From positions 150,680-214,679 of the forward strand of contig NZ_MSCV01000004.1 of the NCBI RefSeq assembly GCF_002005105.1: 64,000 nt of DNA, read 5' to 3'. Origin of the DNA: Methylocaldum sp. 14B. GTDB lineage: Bacteria; Pseudomonadota; Gammaproteobacteria; Methylococcales; Methylococcaceae. Position numbers and translations under genes: made by a program. Positions 25,883-33,775 of this stretch are shown here, in pieces (positions within the stretch are counted from its first letter, which is position 1; every line of letters begins with the position of its first letter). Below the pieces are notes generated by a model, which did no database searches, was not told where the DNA came from, and saw nothing but the letters and a program-made list of their open reading frames with translations.

Positions 25883-26515
25883 CTAACCCTGAGCCGCGGC
25901 GAGCTCGGCATCCTTGGCTCTGGCTCGCGCCACCGCTGGGCGGGTATTGATGCGGTCGATGTAGGTCTTGATCGTCGGCGATTCCGGCACGAGCTTGAAC
26001 GCTGTACTCCAGGCGAAGGCGATGCCCCAAAGCACATCCGCGGCGGTGAACCTCTCGCCCAGAATGTAAGGCCCCTTTGCGAGCTGATCGGTCAGCGTTT
26101 TTAACATAGTGTCGTAATCGCCGTACGGGGAGGTCGACCGCGGAGCGGCCTCACGCTCCAAGTCTTTGTCCACCATGGCCGGTTCGAAACAGGAACCGTA
26201 GAACACCAGCCAGCGTAGATAAGGTCCTCGCAGGGGATCGCCGACGGCGGGCGCGAGTCCCGCCTCCGGATAGAGGTCGGCGAGATAGATGAAGATTGCC
26301 CCCTGCTCGGTGACCAGGGCATCGCCATGCAGCAGGGCGGGTACCTTGCCCATGGGATTGATGGCGAGATAGTCGGGCTTGCGCTGCTCGCCCGTTTTCA
26401 GGTTAAACACGTGCAGCCGGTAATCGGCGCCGAGTTCCTCGAGCAGGGTTAGGGTGCCGAGAGAACGGGTATTGGGGGCATGAAACAGGGTGACTTGGCG
26501 GTTGCCATCCATCAT
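25883..26515 (-). CDS. Glutathione S-transferase
   Basis: A 210-aa canonical soluble GST. The N-terminal thioredoxin-like domain begins VTLFHAPNTRSLGTLTLLEELG and contains INPMGKVPALLHGD with the cis-proline and the TEQGAIFIYLAD glutathione-gamma-Glu site. The C-terminal helical domain contains YILGERFTAADVLWG, the N-capping box motif. Acceptor substrate unknown. It follows the Ogt-AlkA fusion by 14 bp, so they form an operon linked to alkylation or electrophile stress; that link is inference. Confidence 0.88.
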   Translation of the reverse strand: MMDGNRQVTLFHAPNTRSLGTLTLLEELGADYRLHVFNLKTGEQRKPDYLAINPMGKVPALLHGDALVTEQGAIFIYLADLYPEAGLAPAVGDPLRGPYLRWLVFYGSCFEPAMVDKDLEREAAPRSTSPYGDYDTMLKTLTDQLAKGPYILGERFTAADVLWGIAFAWSTAFKLVPESPTIKTYIDRINTRPAVARARAKDAELAAAQG

Positions 26516-26529
26516 AGGTTTACTCTCGT

Positions 26530-27708
26530 TCAAAAGACTTCGGCATTGACGACATTCCAGAGGTAAAGCGAGGCCACCGTGCGATAGGGCCGCCAGCGCT
26601 CCCCCAGAGAAATGAGCTGGCTGGGGGAGGGGACTTCCGGCATCCCGTAGACTCTCGCGATACCTTTTCGGAGCGCGTAGTCGTCGACCGGAAAGACGTC
26701 CGTCCGGCCAAGATTGAAGATGAGCAGCATCTCCACCGTCCACCGCCCCACGCCTCGAATCGAGATCAGCCGTTGCACGATCTCGTCGTCGTGCAGCGCA
26801 ACGATGGCCCTTGCCGTCGGTACGGTACCGTCCAGAGTCTTGGCCGCCAGATCCTTCAGCGCGGCGGTTTTCGCTTTCGACAGGCCCGCCTCCCGCAAAG
26901 CCTCGTCGGGGGTGTTCAGGAGTTCGCCGGGTTCCGGAATCGTCGTCCCCGGATAAAGTCCCTTCACCCGGTTCAGGATGGTGGCTGCCGCCTTGGGCGT
27001 CAGTTGTTGGTAAACGATCGCGCTTAGCAGCGCCGCATAGGGAGAGTGTTCGGCATTCGGCTTGAATGCGATGGGCCGGGACAAGCAATCGACCAGGCGG
27101 GGATCGAGGGCTTTAAGGCGCGCCGCCGCACGCCGGAGATCTTGTGCCGACTTGAGTGTCGGCGGCAGAGCCCAAGCGACTCCTTCGGCGGCCAGCATCC
27201 GGGATTTGGTCGCCAGTCCGCCCGGCGCCGAAAATCCGCCGGGCTTGCCGCCGGCCGCCAGTACCCGGTGGCAGGGGATGATCAGGGGGATCGGGTTTTT
27301 CCCCAGAGCCTGGCCGACGGCCCTCGCCGCACCGGGGCGCGCCAGGGCTTCCGCGATCTCGCCGTATGTCATGGTTCGCCCGGCCGGAATGGCACGAGCG
27401 GCTTCATACACTTCCCGTGCAAAGGGTCCCACGCCGTCGAGGTCGACATCGATGTCCCGAAAATCCTCGGCCTCTCCTTCGAAGTGCCTGCGAATTCGCT
27501 CGATAATGGCCGCGATCGCGGGCGGCGGAGCGCTAGCCGGGCGCGCGCCGGATTCCCGTGCGAGCCTCGCTTCCGTCGCTTGCGCCGTGTGGTCGGGAAG
27601 CTGAAACGAAGTCACTGCCGGCGGGGCGCCTTTGGTCCAGCCGTTGCGCCAGGCGATTCCGCAAGGACCGAGCGGGGTGTCGAAGATGCAGTAGTCGGAC
27701 GGCTTCAT
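26530..27708 (-). CDS. Fusion of O6-alkylguanine-DNA alkyltransferase and AlkA-type DNA glycosylase
   Basis: A single uninterrupted frame of 392 aa holding two repair enzymes. Residues ~1-175 form an Ogt/MGMT domain with RTMTYGEIAEAL, the helix-turn-helix, and the acceptor cysteine in IIPCHRV (Cys146). Residues ~190-392 form an HhH-GPD glycosylase: SAIVYQQLTPKAA, the hairpin IRGVGRWTVEMLL, and the catalytic Asp in FPVDDY (Asp343). The first removes alkyl groups from O6-guanine; the second excises N3-alkyladenine. GGAGG precedes the ATG. No Ada-type zinc domain is present, so this differs from Ada-AlkA fusions. Both active sites appear intact. Confidence 0.88.
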   Translation of the reverse strand: MKPSDYCIFDTPLGPCGIAWRNGWTKGAPPAVTSFQLPDHTAQATEARLARESGARPASAPPPAIAAIIERIRRHFEGEAEDFRDIDVDLDGVGPFAREVYEAARAIPAGRTMTYGEIAEALARPGAARAVGQALGKNPIPLIIPCHRVLAAGGKPGGFSAPGGLATKSRMLAAEGVAWALPPTLKSAQDLRRAAARLKALDPRLVDCLSRPIAFKPNAEHSPYAALLSAIVYQQLTPKAAATILNRVKGLYPGTTIPEPGELLNTPDEALREAGLSKAKTAALKDLAAKTLDGTVPTARAIVALHDDEIVQRLISIRGVGRWTVEMLLIFNLGRTDVFPVDDYALRKGIARVYGMPEVPSPSQLISLGERWRPYRTVASLYLWNVVNAEVF

Positions 27709-27751
27709 GGGGATTGGTCCTCCGGATCGATGCGGACGGTTCATATCACCA

Positions 27752-28087
27752 TCACGGATTTTTTGGGGGCAGGCTGGTAACGAATTCGATAGCCAAGTCG
27801 ACATAATGCTGAAGTTGACGATCTTCCGCCAGCCCTTCGTCGGAGATCATGGCCCAGCCTTTCATGGGCTTTCCGGTGATATCCATCGGTTTGACATGGG
27901 TTTCCTCGAAAAGCCGGCGGGCCGTATGTTCGCCCACCCGGACGATCAGCCATGATCGATAAATGCCGACACACATGTTGCCGTGCAGCAGCCAGCCGAT
28001 GCCGCCGAACATGTTCTTGGCCTCGAAGCCGGCACGCTCGGCGAGCATTTCCTCCAAGCGCTGCGACAAGCCCGGATCGCAAGCCAT
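27752..28087 (-). CDS. TfoX N-terminal domain protein
   Basis: A 111-aa protein consisting only of the TfoX-N fold: LSQRLEEMLAERAGFEAKNMFGGIGWLLHGNM, VGIYRSWLIVRVG, and a C-terminal helix of VDLAIEFVTS. The FGG..W motif is typical. Full TfoX/Sxy competence regulators have a second C-terminal domain, absent here. Short versions accompany stress-type small-enzyme clusters and have unknown roles. The ribosome site GGAGG selects this start. Confidence 0.83.
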   Translation of the reverse strand: MACDPGLSQRLEEMLAERAGFEAKNMFGGIGWLLHGNMCVGIYRSWLIVRVGEHTARRLFEETHVKPMDITGKPMKGWAMISDEGLAEDRQLQHYVDLAIEFVTSLPPKNP

Positions 28088-28117
28088 GATCAGTTCCTCC
28101 AAAAGTCCGGTTCAGCA

Positions 28118-28573
28118 TTATCGGACGGTACCGGCGGCTCGCACCGGAGCTTGGGATCGACCGGCATGTTTGAAGTCGCTGCCGTATATCCAGCCGATAG
28201 CTGCCCCCGCGGCGGCGAATTGGATCAGGTGAAAGGTGCTCTGAACCGTCAGCCAGAGTTCGATGGAAGAGACCTGAATTTTCGCCGCGTTCGCCAAGGT
28301 CGACACGCTGAACAGGAACAAGCCCATGAGGCCGCCGAAAGCCAGCCCTGAGCGAATCGGCGTCTTTTCGCAGCCGAAGTACGGGTACAGCAGGGCGATG
28401 ATCGCGCCCTGGACGAACATCGAAAGTAGACCGAGGGGGATGATCGGTTCGGCACGGTTGTATATGCCCAACTCGTGGTACACATCCTTGAACAGAATGA
28501 AGTGCCAGGGGGCGCCGATGGCGAACGAGAGGGCGACATAAGCCAGCACGGCCAACAGAAACTTTTTCGTCAT
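28118..28573 (-). CDS. Four-helix membrane protein (DUF1761-like)
   Basis: A 151-aa protein with four predicted helices (about 5-28, 48-66, 76-96, 112-131). Helix 1 holds the conserved GAPWHFILFKDVYHELG. It is probably of the DUF1761 type; the family call is tentative. GGAGG is well placed. It is divergent from the HxlR regulator, and the perfect palindrome at 28632-28654 lies between them, so HxlR control is likely. Confidence 0.65.
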   Translation of the reverse strand: MTKKFLLAVLAYVALSFAIGAPWHFILFKDVYHELGIYNRAEPIIPLGLLSMFVQGAIIALLYPYFGCEKTPIRSGLAFGGLMGLFLFSVSTLANAAKIQVSSIELWLTVQSTFHLIQFAAAGAAIGWIYGSDFKHAGRSQAPVRAAGTVR

Positions 28574-28631
28574 GGAATTCCTCCAAAGCTTAAAATACTT
28601 GTTTATCAAAAGCATTTTAGAAACTACTGCA

Positions 28632-28654
28632 AACGCTTGCGTAACGCAAGCGTT
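28632..28654. promoter_or_regulatory. HxlR-type operator 1
   Basis: An 11-bp perfect inverted repeat (AACGCTTGCGT / ACGCAAGCGTT) separated by one base lies between the divergent membrane protein and HxlR genes. The core CTTGCGTAACGCAAG (28636-28650) is matched by a related site at 29169-29183. Confidence 0.7.
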
Positions 28655-28670
28655 GTTCTGGAGATTTGTC

Positions 28671-29108
28671 TTGCCCAAACTGTTATGCCATAGCGACAGC
28701 TCGCCCTGTCCGCTGGCCCATGCCCTGGACCTTATCGGTGATCGATGGACGCTCTTGATCGTCCGCGACCTGATGTTCCGCAACCTGCACGAATACAAAG
28801 ATCTCCTCAATTCCTTCGAAGGAATTTCCACCAATATCCTGGCCGACCGGCTTCGCCGCCTGGTTCAGGCCGGCCTGGTCAAATCCGTCGCGCACCCGGA
28901 AAGCAAGACCCGCAAGCTGTACTACCTGACGCCATCCGGCAAGTCGCTGATCCATGTCATGATCGAAATCGTCAAATGGTCCGATGAGCATGTGGGCACT
29001 GCCAAGATTCCGCCCGACGTCGCCGGTCAGTTGGAGGGGAACCGCGACGAATTTGTCAGGAAAGTTCTGGAGAAGCTGGAACGCTGGGAAGCCGAGCACT
29101 TGGCCTGA
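28671..29108 (+). CDS. HxlR family winged-helix transcriptional regulator
   Basis: A 145-aa regulator. The HxlR start CPLAHALDLIGDRWTLLIVRDLMF is followed by the recognition helix region GISTNILADRLRRLVQAG and the wing KTRKLYYLTPSGK. Members sense electrophiles or reactive species, often by a conserved N-terminal Cys, and Cys residues lie just before the motif here. The probable start is TTG 28671 with GGAG 7 nt upstream; an ATG at 28572 would run across the operator and is rejected. It sits between two copies of its likely operator. Confidence 0.87.
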   Translation: MPKLLCHSDSSPCPLAHALDLIGDRWTLLIVRDLMFRNLHEYKDLLNSFEGISTNILADRLRRLVQAGLVKSVAHPESKTRKLYYLTPSGKSLIHVMIEIVKWSDEHVGTAKIPPDVAGQLEGNRDEFVRKVLEKLERWEAEHLA

Positions 29109-29168
29109 ACCGTCTCCCGAGCCAAGCCGGCACTTGGCAAAGGCAATGCCATGTGCGAAAGTACAGCG

Positions 29169-29183
29169 CTTGCATAATACAAG
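29169..29183 (+). promoter_or_regulatory. HxlR-type operator 2
   Basis: CTTGCATAATACAAG shares the CTTG-yrTAAyr-CAAG pattern with the palindrome at 28636-28650. It lies 78 bp upstream of the MAPEG gene. Confidence 0.5.
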
Positions 29184-29260
29184 TATTTAAGCTTGGGGCG
29201 CCTCGAAGCGTGCAGCGATGCGCCCCGAAACTATCCCGACCCGCAGCAAGGAGAGACACT

Positions 29261-29854
29261 ATGACCAGCCCTTCCAAACGGCACGGACACCTTCAGACTG
29301 ATTGGACAGTTGAGAAAATCCCCACGGATACACTGGTTAGAACATACATTATGGTCGGCATTATCGTCGCACTATTCGTTGCGATGCTGGTGGCGGCTAT
29401 TCGGATGACGCCCGCTACTGCGGATGTCCACCTGAATCCCGGCATGTTGATTAAGCCAGTTGTTGCGCTTGCCGGCCTTACAGCCATGGTGACGGTACTG
29501 ATGGTCGTATACAGAAACCTTGCATTCATCCGTGGCACGGCATCGGAGCGTTACTTCCGGACTTATGCGTCGACTGCGCCAGTGCCCGCCGAATGGATTG
29601 AACGTCCTGCCAGAGCGTATATGAACCTCCTGGAACTCCCCGTCCTTTTCTATGTTGTCTGTTTGTTCATGTTGACGACCGGCAAGTTCGACAATGTGCA
29701 GGTTGCTTTGGCCTGGATTTTCGTGGCAACGCGCTATGCCCATGCGGTTATCCATATCGGCTTTAATTACGTGCCGGTCCGGTTTGCCGCATTTTTTGCC
29801 GGGTTCATCACGCTTACGGTCATCTGGACTCGATTTGCGGCACAGAGCATATGA
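29261..29854 (+). CDS. MAPEG family membrane protein
   Basis: A 197-aa protein. Four helices lie near 34-54, 73-94, 124-145 and 150-190. The family signature is ERPARAYMNLLELPVLFYVV, including the helix-2 N-x-x-E-x-P motif. It continues with VALAWIFVATRYAHAVIH, another diagnostic MAPEG piece. MAPEG enzymes act on glutathione or eicosanoids in membranes. AAGGAGA precedes the ATG. The upstream operator suggests HxlR control. Confidence 0.85.
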   Translation: MTSPSKRHGHLQTDWTVEKIPTDTLVRTYIMVGIIVALFVAMLVAAIRMTPATADVHLNPGMLIKPVVALAGLTAMVTVLMVVYRNLAFIRGTASERYFRTYASTAPVPAEWIERPARAYMNLLELPVLFYVVCLFMLTTGKFDNVQVALAWIFVATRYAHAVIHIGFNYVPVRFAAFFAGFITLTVIWTRFAAQSI

Positions 29855-29955
29855 ACCAACTGGGCACGATGTAGAAATACGCGCCGAACCGGAGTGAGCG
29901 CCGCCACAAGGACAAGGCCGCTCTTTTACGTTCATGTTTTCCGAGCCACGCCGGG

Positions 29956-30369
29956 TTAAGCATCATCGGTCTTCTCGGACGCCGCGACGGCCAGCAGGTT
30001 GGCGTCGCGAAAAACCCTCCAAGCCCCATCAGCTCCCTTGCGGAGAATGGTTAGCGTGTCGCCGGTCCGCTGTACCGGAACCCCCCCGTTTCGGGGCGTC
30101 ACGGTAACCGATAGGCAGCTCCAGCAATAAGCCCAATTTTCCGAGATCTCGATCTCCCGAATCTCGCCCTCGACATGCAGGCGGTGGGTTTGCAGCACGT
30201 TGCGAAAGCCTTGTTCGAATGCCTGCCGGCCGCACATCGGAGCTTGCCCTGCGACCAGGAAAACGACGTCTTCCGACATGAGGGGCAGAATCTCGGACAC
30301 CTGGCCGGATGCGGTAGCGCGATGCCAGGTCGTTATCAGTTCGCGTATGGATTGCTCGTCGCGTGTCAT
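29956..30369 (-). CDS. SgcJ/EcaC-type NTF2-like protein
   Basis: A 137-aa NTF2-fold protein: EQSIRELITTWHRATASGQVSEILPLMSEDVVFLV, then GRQAFEQGF and VQRTGDTLTILRKGADGAWRVFRDANLL. These match the SgcJ/EcaC oxidoreductase-annotated subgroup, whose chemistry is unproven. AAGGA before the ATG. It lies 63 bp downstream of the second GFA gene in a leftward run. Confidence 0.82.
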   Translation of the reverse strand: MTRDEQSIRELITTWHRATASGQVSEILPLMSEDVVFLVAGQAPMCGRQAFEQGFRNVLQTHRLHVEGEIREIEISENWAYCWSCLSVTVTPRNGGVPVQRTGDTLTILRKGADGAWRVFRDANLLAVAASEKTDDA

Positions 30370-30432
30370 GAATGGTTCCTTGCTTTAAAAGCGGTCTGCC
30401 TGATCGCTGTCGCTCCTCGCCGGACGACACGG

Positions 30433-30780
30433 TCAGAGGCTGCGCCCGTCGAAGTGCTTGGTCGAAACTCGTGACCAATCGATGCCTTCGAGACAGCGGG
30501 CATTGATGGCCGCCATGGCGCGGCCCGAGGGGTCGGTGCCTTCGCCAAAGGTATGAATTCCGCAGCGGGCGCAGAATCGGTGTTTGATCCGGCCGGTATG
30601 GAACGTGTACGTGGAGAGATTTTGTTCCGGTGTCAACAGGCGAAGTTGCTGCCGCGGCACGAACCAGAGCAGCGAGCCGCGTTTGCTGCAGATGGAACAA
30701 TTGCACTCGATGACGTGTTCGATATCGCCTTCGACCTCGAAACCGATTTGCCCACAGTGGCAGCTACCTTGGTAGACCAT
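30433..30780 (-). CDS. GFA family zinc protein 2
   Basis: A 115-aa protein beginning MVYQGSCHCGQIGFEVEG, then IECNCSICSKRGSLLWF and FCARCGIHTFGEG: all GFA Cys positions are kept. Closely related in layout to the gene at 15912. It starts 4 bp after the stop of the VOC gene, so the two are translated from one message. Activity unproven. Confidence 0.85.
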   Translation of the reverse strand: MVYQGSCHCGQIGFEVEGDIEHVIECNCSICSKRGSLLWFVPRQQLRLLTPEQNLSTYTFHTGRIKHRFCARCGIHTFGEGTDPSGRAMAAINARCLEGIDWSRVSTKHFDGRSL

Positions 30781-30784
30781 CGTT

Positions 30785-31222
30785 TCATTCCTTCTTGAAA
30801 GCCAGCGCCCGCCGGGCGATCTCGGATGGCTCGACATCCTCCACATGGGTCGCTATCAGCCAGTGGTTGCCGGCCGGGTCTTGGACGCCTGCCATACGGT
30901 CGCCCCAGAACTGATCGCCCGGTGCCATGAACGACGTCGCACCGGCATCCAGTGCCGCGCGATAGGTCGCATCCGTGTCGGGTACATAGAGATGAAGCAG
31001 TGCCGGTATACAAGGACGTCGTTCCATCGCCTCGCCCATCATCACGATCGAATCTCCGATTTTGACCTCGGCATGCATGACGCGCCCCTCGGCGTCATGA
31101 ATTCTGATGCACTCGATGGCTCCGAATGCGGTCTTGAGGAATTCGATCAGCCGGGGGACGCCTTCCACGACTACAAAAGGCGTCACGGTATGAAAGCCGT
31201 CGGGAATCGGTTTAACGGTCAT
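30785..31222 (-). CDS. VOC/PhnB-like protein, paralogue of the 18001 gene
   Basis: A 145-aa protein starting MTVKPIPDGFHTVTPF with GAAGGAG. The alignment with the 18001 protein covers its whole length: matching IPDG-start, MHAEVKIGDSIVMMGEA, GDQFWGDRMAGVQDPAGNHW and the terminal EDVEPSEIARRA. It is the first gene of a leftward group with GFA and SgcJ-like genes. Confidence 0.85.
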   Translation of the reverse strand: MTVKPIPDGFHTVTPFVVVEGVPRLIEFLKTAFGAIECIRIHDAEGRVMHAEVKIGDSIVMMGEAMERRPCIPALLHLYVPDTDATYRAALDAGATSFMAPGDQFWGDRMAGVQDPAGNHWLIATHVEDVEPSEIARRALAFKKE

Positions 31223-31325
31223 CTCTATCTCCTTCGCGAAATGGGTTCAGATTGTCCAAAATGGTTCTTTTTCAGTGCGTGCGTGATGTTTGCCGGTCCC
31301 CTCCCTCTTTCCAAATGCGCGGAGG

Positions 31326-31739
31326 CTAATCGTCGAGCCCCGTACCATCAGTGTCATCGACAACCCGGCCAGCCACCCCGCTGCTGCTCACGGCGACATG
31401 GATGTTCTCGGGCAGACGTATGGACGTTCCGACTCCGGATATCTGGATGGATTGCACGGTCGCACCGGATAAAACGGTAATCCTGTGATTGACTCCGCTA
31501 ACCCACAATGTCCTGATGGCGCTCCCGGAAGGCACCCGAACGGTATTGCCGTCTCCCGAGACGTAGAGGTCGAACAGGCTTGGATGTGAGGCCGATATGT
31601 CTTGTCTTGCTCCGGACACCTTGACTGTCGCAATGTCGCCGTTTCCTGCCGTGCCGACCAAGGATTTGTCGGCGCAAGCGGACGCGATAGCCGCAAGCGC
31701 AGCCGTGACAACGAACCTTGCAAGACGATGCAACCTCAT
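31326..31739 (-). CDS. DUF3060-like lipoprotein
   Basis: A 137-aa protein. A lipoprotein signal with lipobox-like SAC near Cys22 is followed by repeating short beta-strands with the pattern VSGDGNTVRV, WVSGVNHRITV and IQISGVGTSIRL, the DUF3060 repeat. This would form a small beta-solenoid on the envelope. GGAG before the ATG. Function unknown. Confidence 0.78.
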   Translation of the reverse strand: MRLHRLARFVVTAALAAIASACADKSLVGTAGNGDIATVKVSGARQDISASHPSLFDLYVSGDGNTVRVPSGSAIRTLWVSGVNHRITVLSGATVQSIQISGVGTSIRLPENIHVAVSSSGVAGRVVDDTDGTGLDD

Positions 31740-31754
31740 AACGAATCTCCGTGA

Positions 31755-32882
31755 TTAAAACAAAGGGGTCGGAATATCGCCCCACACGACGTGGGCAGGG
31801 GGCGTTTCGATGGCGGTAACCTTGCCGGCGGCGATGTCGACTTCGACCAACAGCAACGGATCGACACCATAGGCCGATCGAACGATGTCCGTCCCGGCCG
31901 CGCGCTTCTCATGGATGCGCGCTTGGCTGAACAGGATCTTGTAGTAACGTCTGTCGAAGTTCGCCGGCGTGTGGTGGCCTCCTCGCCCCGGCTCGAGGTC
32001 GATCGGCAAGTCGGCCAGGTGCCAATCCCGAGGTACCACATGGACCACCAGCGGATCCGCGCCAAAGCGCGCCAGCAGCTGCGGAACCTCTGAGTTCTTG
32101 AGTGCGGTACGATAGGCCGCGAGCAGTTCCTCCTCGCTGAGCGGAGCAGGCGACAACACGGCGGCGCGGTTTGGGTAAACCGCCGTGATTTCCGATAGCG
32201 TATATTCCCGCAAACCGAATCCGATGAGCAAGGCAGCGATGATGCTCGCGACGGCGCCCAATGCACCGAGTCCGATCCGGGGATGTCCGCCGCGATCCGC
32301 GGAATGCGGAATGAAAGGCAGAATCGGCGGGGTGCGGGCTTGGTAATCCCGGTAGGCTTGGCCGAACTCCGCTTCGCAGCGCCGCTCTTCCAGGGCGGCG
32401 AGATAGCGATACATGAACAGCATCGCCACGTATGCGATCAAGACGAGAAAGCGCGGCCACATCAGCAGGGTGCCCAGTCCAAGCAGCGCCAGCGCGGTAT
32501 ATTGCGGGTGACGGCTGAAGGCATACAGGCCCGTCGTGACCAGTCCTTTTTGGCGGAACTTGTTCCAATAGAGCTGGCCCGCCGAGGCCAGGAACCATGC
32601 CGCTCCGATCACTGCGAAGACCCCGCCGATCCAGGGCAGCGCGTTGAGAACCGGACTCCGGGTCGTCGAAATATGGGGCAGAAAGAACTGGGTCAGCCAG
32701 GCCGTGGCTTCCCAACGGTTGAGAACATTCAAGGCCGGCCCGTACAAGGAGTAAAAATAGAGGGCGGCCGGACTGATCATGAACAGGATTTCGAAACCGA
32801 TGACCAGGTAAACGATCCATGCGGTCGGCTTCAGCAGCCGTTTTGGGGTAGTGGAATTCTCGGGTCGAGACGGGGCGTTCAT
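31755..32882 (-). CDS. Isoprenylcysteine methyltransferase-like (ICMT/PEMT) membrane protein with C-terminal extension
   Basis: A 375-aa protein. About six helices, with the methyltransferase signature GLYAFSRHPQYTALALLGLG near residues 120-140 and a second part LEERRCEAEFGQAYRDYQARTP. That is the complete SAM-binding core of ICMT/PEMT-like enzymes. A ~150-residue soluble tail after residue 215 (VPRDWHLADLPIDLEPGRG) is not part of the usual family. Target unknown. The start was chosen at the ATG with GGAGAGG 9 nt upstream. It is divergent from the response regulator gene. Confidence 0.8.
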   Translation of the reverse strand: MNAPSRPENSTTPKRLLKPTAWIVYLVIGFEILFMISPAALYFYSLYGPALNVLNRWEATAWLTQFFLPHISTTRSPVLNALPWIGGVFAVIGAAWFLASAGQLYWNKFRQKGLVTTGLYAFSRHPQYTALALLGLGTLLMWPRFLVLIAYVAMLFMYRYLAALEERRCEAEFGQAYRDYQARTPPILPFIPHSADRGGHPRIGLGALGAVASIIAALLIGFGLREYTLSEITAVYPNRAAVLSPAPLSEEELLAAYRTALKNSEVPQLLARFGADPLVVHVVPRDWHLADLPIDLEPGRGGHHTPANFDRRYYKILFSQARIHEKRAAGTDIVRSAYGVDPLLLVEVDIAAGKVTAIETPPAHVVWGDIPTPLF

Positions 32883-33031
32883 TGCTTGGGACCTCTCCAT
32901 TCGGGTTGGATAACACGATAATCCCGATCGGTTACGGAACGGTTTCGCCGAGTGGCAGATTTGTAACGGCCGATTTCATTTGCGCCATCTGTTACCGAAA
33001 GTTACAAAGTTTTTCTGGAATGTTGTGAAGG

Positions 33032-33769
33032 ATGTCTGACAATCCGCCCATGTCGAAGTCTCCGCGTATTCTGATCGTAGACGACGACCGCGAACTCCGC
33101 CAATTGTTGTCCGGGTTTCTCGCACGGCATGGTTATCGAGTGGATGCGGCGGCGGATGGACACGCCATGGCGAGAGCCATGGATGTCGCGCGCTTCGATC
33201 TGGTGGTGCTGGATTTGATGTTGCCGGGCGACGACGGCCTCGCGCTCTGCCGCCGGCTGCGGGCGACGTCGAATCTGCCGGTGATCATGCTCACCGCGCT
33301 CGCCGAGGAGACCGACCGCATCGTCGGGCTGGAAATGGGCGCCGACGACTACGTGGTGAAGCCGTTCAGCCCGCGCGAACTCCTGGCCCGCATCAAGGCG
33401 GTGCTGCGGCGTACCGGTGGAGCGCCGAGCCATGCGTCCGACGGAGCCAAGACATTGGTCTTCGACGGCTGGCGGCTCGACCTCGCCAAGCGGGAACTGC
33501 ATTCACCGGAGGGCGTGCTGATGCCGCTGACGAGCGGCGAGTTCGATCTCTTGGCGGCCTTCGCGGAACATCCGCAACGCGTCTTGAGCCGCGACCAGTT
33601 GCTGGACTTGACCAAAGGACGCATTGCCGGCCCGTACGACCGCAGCATCGACGTACAGCTGAGCCGGCTGCGCCGCAAGATCGAGGCCGATCCCAACGAC
33701 CCGACGCTGATCAAGACCGTGCGCGGCGGCGGTTATTTGTTCGTGCCCCGTGTCCTTCGCGAGAAGTGA
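33032..33769 (+). CDS. OmpR-family response regulator
   Basis: A 245-aa regulator. The receiver domain holds the acidic pair in LIVDDDRELR, the phospho-acceptor Asp in LVVLDLMLPGDDG, the switch Thr in IMLTA and the Lys in VVKPFSPREL. The C-terminal winged helix ends LIKTVRGGGYLFVP. It regulates genes in response to the histidine kinase encoded 6 bp downstream. The start at 33032 is in doubt: its AAGG abuts the ATG, and a second ATG follows at 33050. Confidence 0.9.
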   Translation: MSDNPPMSKSPRILIVDDDRELRQLLSGFLARHGYRVDAAADGHAMARAMDVARFDLVVLDLMLPGDDGLALCRRLRATSNLPVIMLTALAEETDRIVGLEMGADDYVVKPFSPRELLARIKAVLRRTGGAPSHASDGAKTLVFDGWRLDLAKRELHSPEGVLMPLTSGEFDLLAAFAEHPQRVLSRDQLLDLTKGRIAGPYDRSIDVQLSRLRRKIEADPNDPTLIKTVRGGGYLFVPRVLREK

Positions 33770-33775
33770 GACCCA

